From positions 258,001-322,000 of the forward strand of contig CM065296.1 of the NCBI GenBank assembly GCA_032871835.1: DNA of 64,000 bases. The letters are read 5' to 3'. The stretch is from Dipteronia dyeriana (taxonomy: Eukaryota > Streptophyta > Magnoliopsida > Sapindales > Sapindaceae). Below the pieces are notes generated by a model. The model made no database searches. It was not told where the DNA came from and saw only the letters and a program-made list of their open reading frames with translations. Each line of letters starts with the position of its first letter. Within the stretch, counting starts at the first letter, position 1. A program made the translations under genes and the position numbers. Positions 60,967 through 64,000 of the stretch are shown piece after piece.

Positions 60967-63502
60967 ATGATGGCTACAATGACTAGTTTGTTATCCTATG
61001 CAACCACAACCTCCGCCACGTCAACTTCAACCTCTTCAGCTTCGCTCCTCCTACGCCGCTTCATGGCCACCGTTAGTTCCTCTTTAAATTCTATCATGTT
61101 TTTCTTGTGTTTCATTTCTCTTTCGATACTGATTCTTAAGTTTCACTTTATTTATTTAATTCATTATATGCTTCTTTCTTATTCCAAATTTGTTTCCTAT
61201 CACGTACATGAATGCATATAAATGTATCCATTTTTGAATATATGCAGTGTAGTGATATCTCATTTGTTTGTTGCTTTGCTTGAATAATTATATTGTTCCG
61301 TGGCATTGGTGTTACAGTTTCAGTATAGGGGACTACAGAGTAACCCAGGCACTCACTTACAATTTCCACCCTTTCGCGTGGGGAATAAATTTAATAAATG
61401 CTCTCGGCTTAAATTCAGTAAAGGCAGAGTAGCTTCGGTGATCACCACCAACTGTCCAACTGCTGGACACCATTTGCATTCTTTTAGAAGCCTAGTAGAT
61501 GGGTCTACTCATGCCCAGTCCCTCTTAAAGCCTGTAAATGTTTTCAGTTACATGCCTTTGAACAACGGAATCAGATTGACTTCACCTAATTCAGCTGCTT
61601 TTTCTAAGAGGCGTTTTTCTCAAGTCTCGACAGTAGCTTATACAAATGATAACTTGGGTGTTCCACATGGAAAGAGTGGTGGTGGCAGTAGCTTTTCCTC
61701 GAAAGGGGTTAATAAAAATAGGAAGCGGACCAAGGTGGTGGCTGCACAAAATTACGTTAGAAATACTAATTCTGGTATCTCAGCCTCTAAGAATGGTAGT
61801 ATGGAAACTTCAACTGGTGAGCTGCTCGCTGGAGAGGGTGAGGTAATGGTAAATGTGGGATCATCCACTTCATTGTCATCTGTTAGCAAGAGTAAAGCAA
61901 ACTCTAAAGTTACCGGGAACAAGCGGCAGTCAAGAAGCAAGAAAAAAGAACAAGTTTCTGATGCTGTTGCTCCAGAACAAACTACAGTGGCAAAAAGCAC
62001 TGCAAGTGCTTCAAAAGCAAAGGGTTCCAGTAGCAAAATAGGCAAGAGTCCAACCCAGACTTCAGAGGTTAGGAATTATTAGTTTTTGTAGAAGAATTAG
62101 GATCTTAGCTTCTTTCTCTCCAAATATGTTCATTAACACTGCATTTTGTTTTCATCAGAACTCAACAGGGACCAAACAAGTGGAAGGGCTTGATAGTTCT
62201 GTTTCAACAAAGCAGAAGTCCAATAAGAAAAGTGGGAACTCTAGCAGAAAGGGGAAACCTGTAAGGGCAGCTAGAGCATCACTGCAGAGGCAGGAACCTC
62301 AGGAGGTGGTCATAGTGAAACCTCAGGGACAAAAAACATTGAAGCAGCTATATCCCCCAACTGGAAAATCTGTTGTGGTGGTTGAGTCTGCTACAAAGGC
62401 AAAGGTTATTCAGGGATACCTTGGTGACATGTTTGAAGTCTTACCCAGCTATGGTCATGTGAGGGACTTGGCCGCAAGGTCAGGGTCTGTGCGGCCCGAT
62501 GATAACTTCAGTATGGTATGGGAGGTTCCATCTGCTGCCTGGACTCATCTTAAAAGTATCAAGGTTGCTCTAAATGGGTATGTTTTAGTATTCCTTTCAA
62601 TTATTTCCATCAGCCTACATAGGCAGTATAATAGAAACATATTGTGATATATGGTTGTTCTGATCACCATGGTAAGATTATCTTCTCCGTTGAGAGGTGT
62701 TTGCTGTGGCACTCTTGTATCCTATATAAACTATGCAGATGTAGAGGTTAAAACTTGCAAATGTTTTCATTAAAGGTTGCAAATTCTTTCATTTTGTTAC
62801 GTTTGTATTTTTCTGAAGTTCTTCATTCTGTTTGCTGTGAACCTCAGAGCAGAAAATCTTATTCTTGCATCAGATCCTGATCGTGAAGGAGAGGCAATTT
62901 CCTGGCACATCATTGAGATGCTTCAACAACAGGATGCTTTACATGAAAATATTACTATAGCGAGGGTTGTCTTTCATGAAATAACTGAGACATCCATCAA
63001 AAGCGCTTTGCAAGCTCCAAGAGAAATTGACGTAAACTTGGTTCAGGCATACCTTGCACGGCGAGCTCTTGATTATTTGATTGGATTTAACATATCACCA
63101 TTACTGTGGAGGAAACTACCAGGTTGCCAGTCAGCTGGGAGAGTTCAATCTGCTGCCCTAGCTCTTTTATGTGATAGAGAAATAGAAATTGATGAATTTA
63201 AACCACAGGAGTACTGGACCGTTGAGGTTGAGTTGAGAAAAAAAGAATCCGATTCTTCTCTGGATACGTTTTCTTTCCCAGCACACTTGACCCATTATGA
63301 TTCCAAAAAGTTAACACAGTTCTCAGTTAGCTCTCTTACAGAGGCAAAGGATATTGAACAGAAGATCAATTCAGCAAATTTTCAAGTGGTTGGCTCTAAA
63401 AGAAGTGTTATGAGGAAAAATCCTCCAACACCATATATAACGTCAACCCTTCAGCAAGATGCTGCAAACAAATTACATTTTCCTGCTTCGTACACAATGA
63501 AG
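60967..63502 (+). CDS. Type IA DNA topoisomerase, organelle-targeted, N-terminal part
   Basis: Four exons are visible: 60967-61071, 61318-62067, 62159-62577 and 62848-63502; the rest lies beyond the window. The first 35 residues (Ser/Thr-rich, ending LLLRRFMAT) look like an organelle transit peptide. Then comes a long Ser/Lys-rich region of about 300 residues, followed by the TOPRIM domain: SVVVVESATKAKVIQGYLG with Glu361, and LASDPDREGEAISWH with Asp434 and Asp436. LPGCQSAGRVQSAALALL of the TopA core follows. The active-site tyrosine exon is outside. The family relaxes negatively supercoiled DNA; bacterial-type TopA in plants is thought to serve plastids or mitochondria. A second ATG at 60970 is equivalent. 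From memory it corresponds to At4g31210. Confidence 0.94.
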
Positions 63503-64000
63503 GTTTGTGAGAATTATGAATTTCAACATCTCTACCTTTTACATTAAACTCAACCCTTGCATCCTTATGTCTCTGTCTGAGGCTCTAAGATATATGTAGT
63601 ATATCAGCAATTAAACACTTGTCAGCCTGACATGGTCTTCACATATGTTGCCATTGTTTTGTTTTATATAGTTTCTTCTCTCTTTTGCTGCTATTTACTG
63701 CTATATATTTGATGATACGTATTTTCCATGCATATTATTTTACACATGAGTATTTGTGTTGAACTTCAATTCTTTATTGCCTTACTGAGCACAAATTTGA
63801 TTGGTGTGTGTTGTTCTAAAATTTGTCTCGGTTAAAGGCTCAAGGACATGTGACGTGATATGTAATGTTTGGCTTATTGGCAATATGTCAAATACTCTGA
63901 CAGATTTGGTTCCATGTTTTTACACATTCATTTCTAGTTTTGTTTCTAGCTATACTTGTACATCTTAATTTTTTTTTGTATTGCAAGTTTTAGTTTCCGT
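63503..64000 (+). other. Topoisomerase intron running off the window
   Basis: After the donor AAG|GTTTGT no further topoisomerase exon was recognised up to the end. The sequence is AT-rich and intron-like. Confidence 0.7.

Noticed and set aside
1..64000. tRNA, rRNA, CRISPR or viral insertions
   Set aside because: No cloverleaf with a GTTCRANNC box, rRNA signature, regularly spaced repeat array or reverse-transcriptase/capsid motif was noticed by eye; a tRNAscan or Infernal run would be decisive.

Overview
This window is nuclear DNA from a flowering plant, most likely a core eudicot (rosid). The evidence is long AT-rich introns with GT..AG borders, chloroplast or organelle-targeted housekeeping enzymes, plant-only families (DUF1218, GH17 with an X8 domain, Raf-like kinase), Arabidopsis-type TTTAGGG repeats, and plant hAT and Tourist-like elements. 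I cannot fix the species; a Sapindales genome such as Citrus is only a guess.

Twelve protein genes can be assembled exon by exon, with the reading phase kept across every splice junction. In order: a DUF1997 gene (+, 5' part outside), PRMT5 (-, 23 exons), a DUF1218/Fb34-like membrane protein (-), a GPI-anchored GH17 beta-1,3-glucanase with X8 domain (+), endonuclease V (-), DCAF1 (+, 14 exons), N-acetylglutamate kinase (+, intronless), an RRM protein with a ZC3H14/Nab2-like N-terminus (+), a Raf-like kinase (-), cytosolic aspartyl-tRNA synthetase (+), a CHERP-like SURP+CID splicing protein (-), and a type IA DNA topoisomerase (+, 3' part outside).

The order matches, from memory, Arabidopsis chromosome 4 At4g31115 to At4g31210. 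Two genes (NAGK and the RRM protein) are interpolated between DCAF1 and the kinase. The set is mostly housekeeping and information-handling genes: arginine methylation, CUL4-DDB1 ubiquitin ligase, DNA repair, DNA topology, splicing, tRNA charging and arginine synthesis. No operon-like system is suggested.

The non-genic parts hold several non-autonomous DNA transposons. Two short elements in DCAF1 introns and one in the kinase intron have exact 8-bp target duplications. A Tourist/Harbinger-like element (18.4-19.2 kb) has TTA duplications. A nest of elements between 11.1 and 15.3 kb is bracketed by a direct duplication of PRMT5 upstream sequence. Two more elements (50.5-52.6 kb) lie upstream of the tRNA synthetase gene.

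I recognised no rRNA, tRNA, ncRNA gene or CRISPR array, and found no convincing novel biological system. The most interesting items are the insertion histories, the interpolated genes, small regulatory motifs and a few gene-structure oddities.
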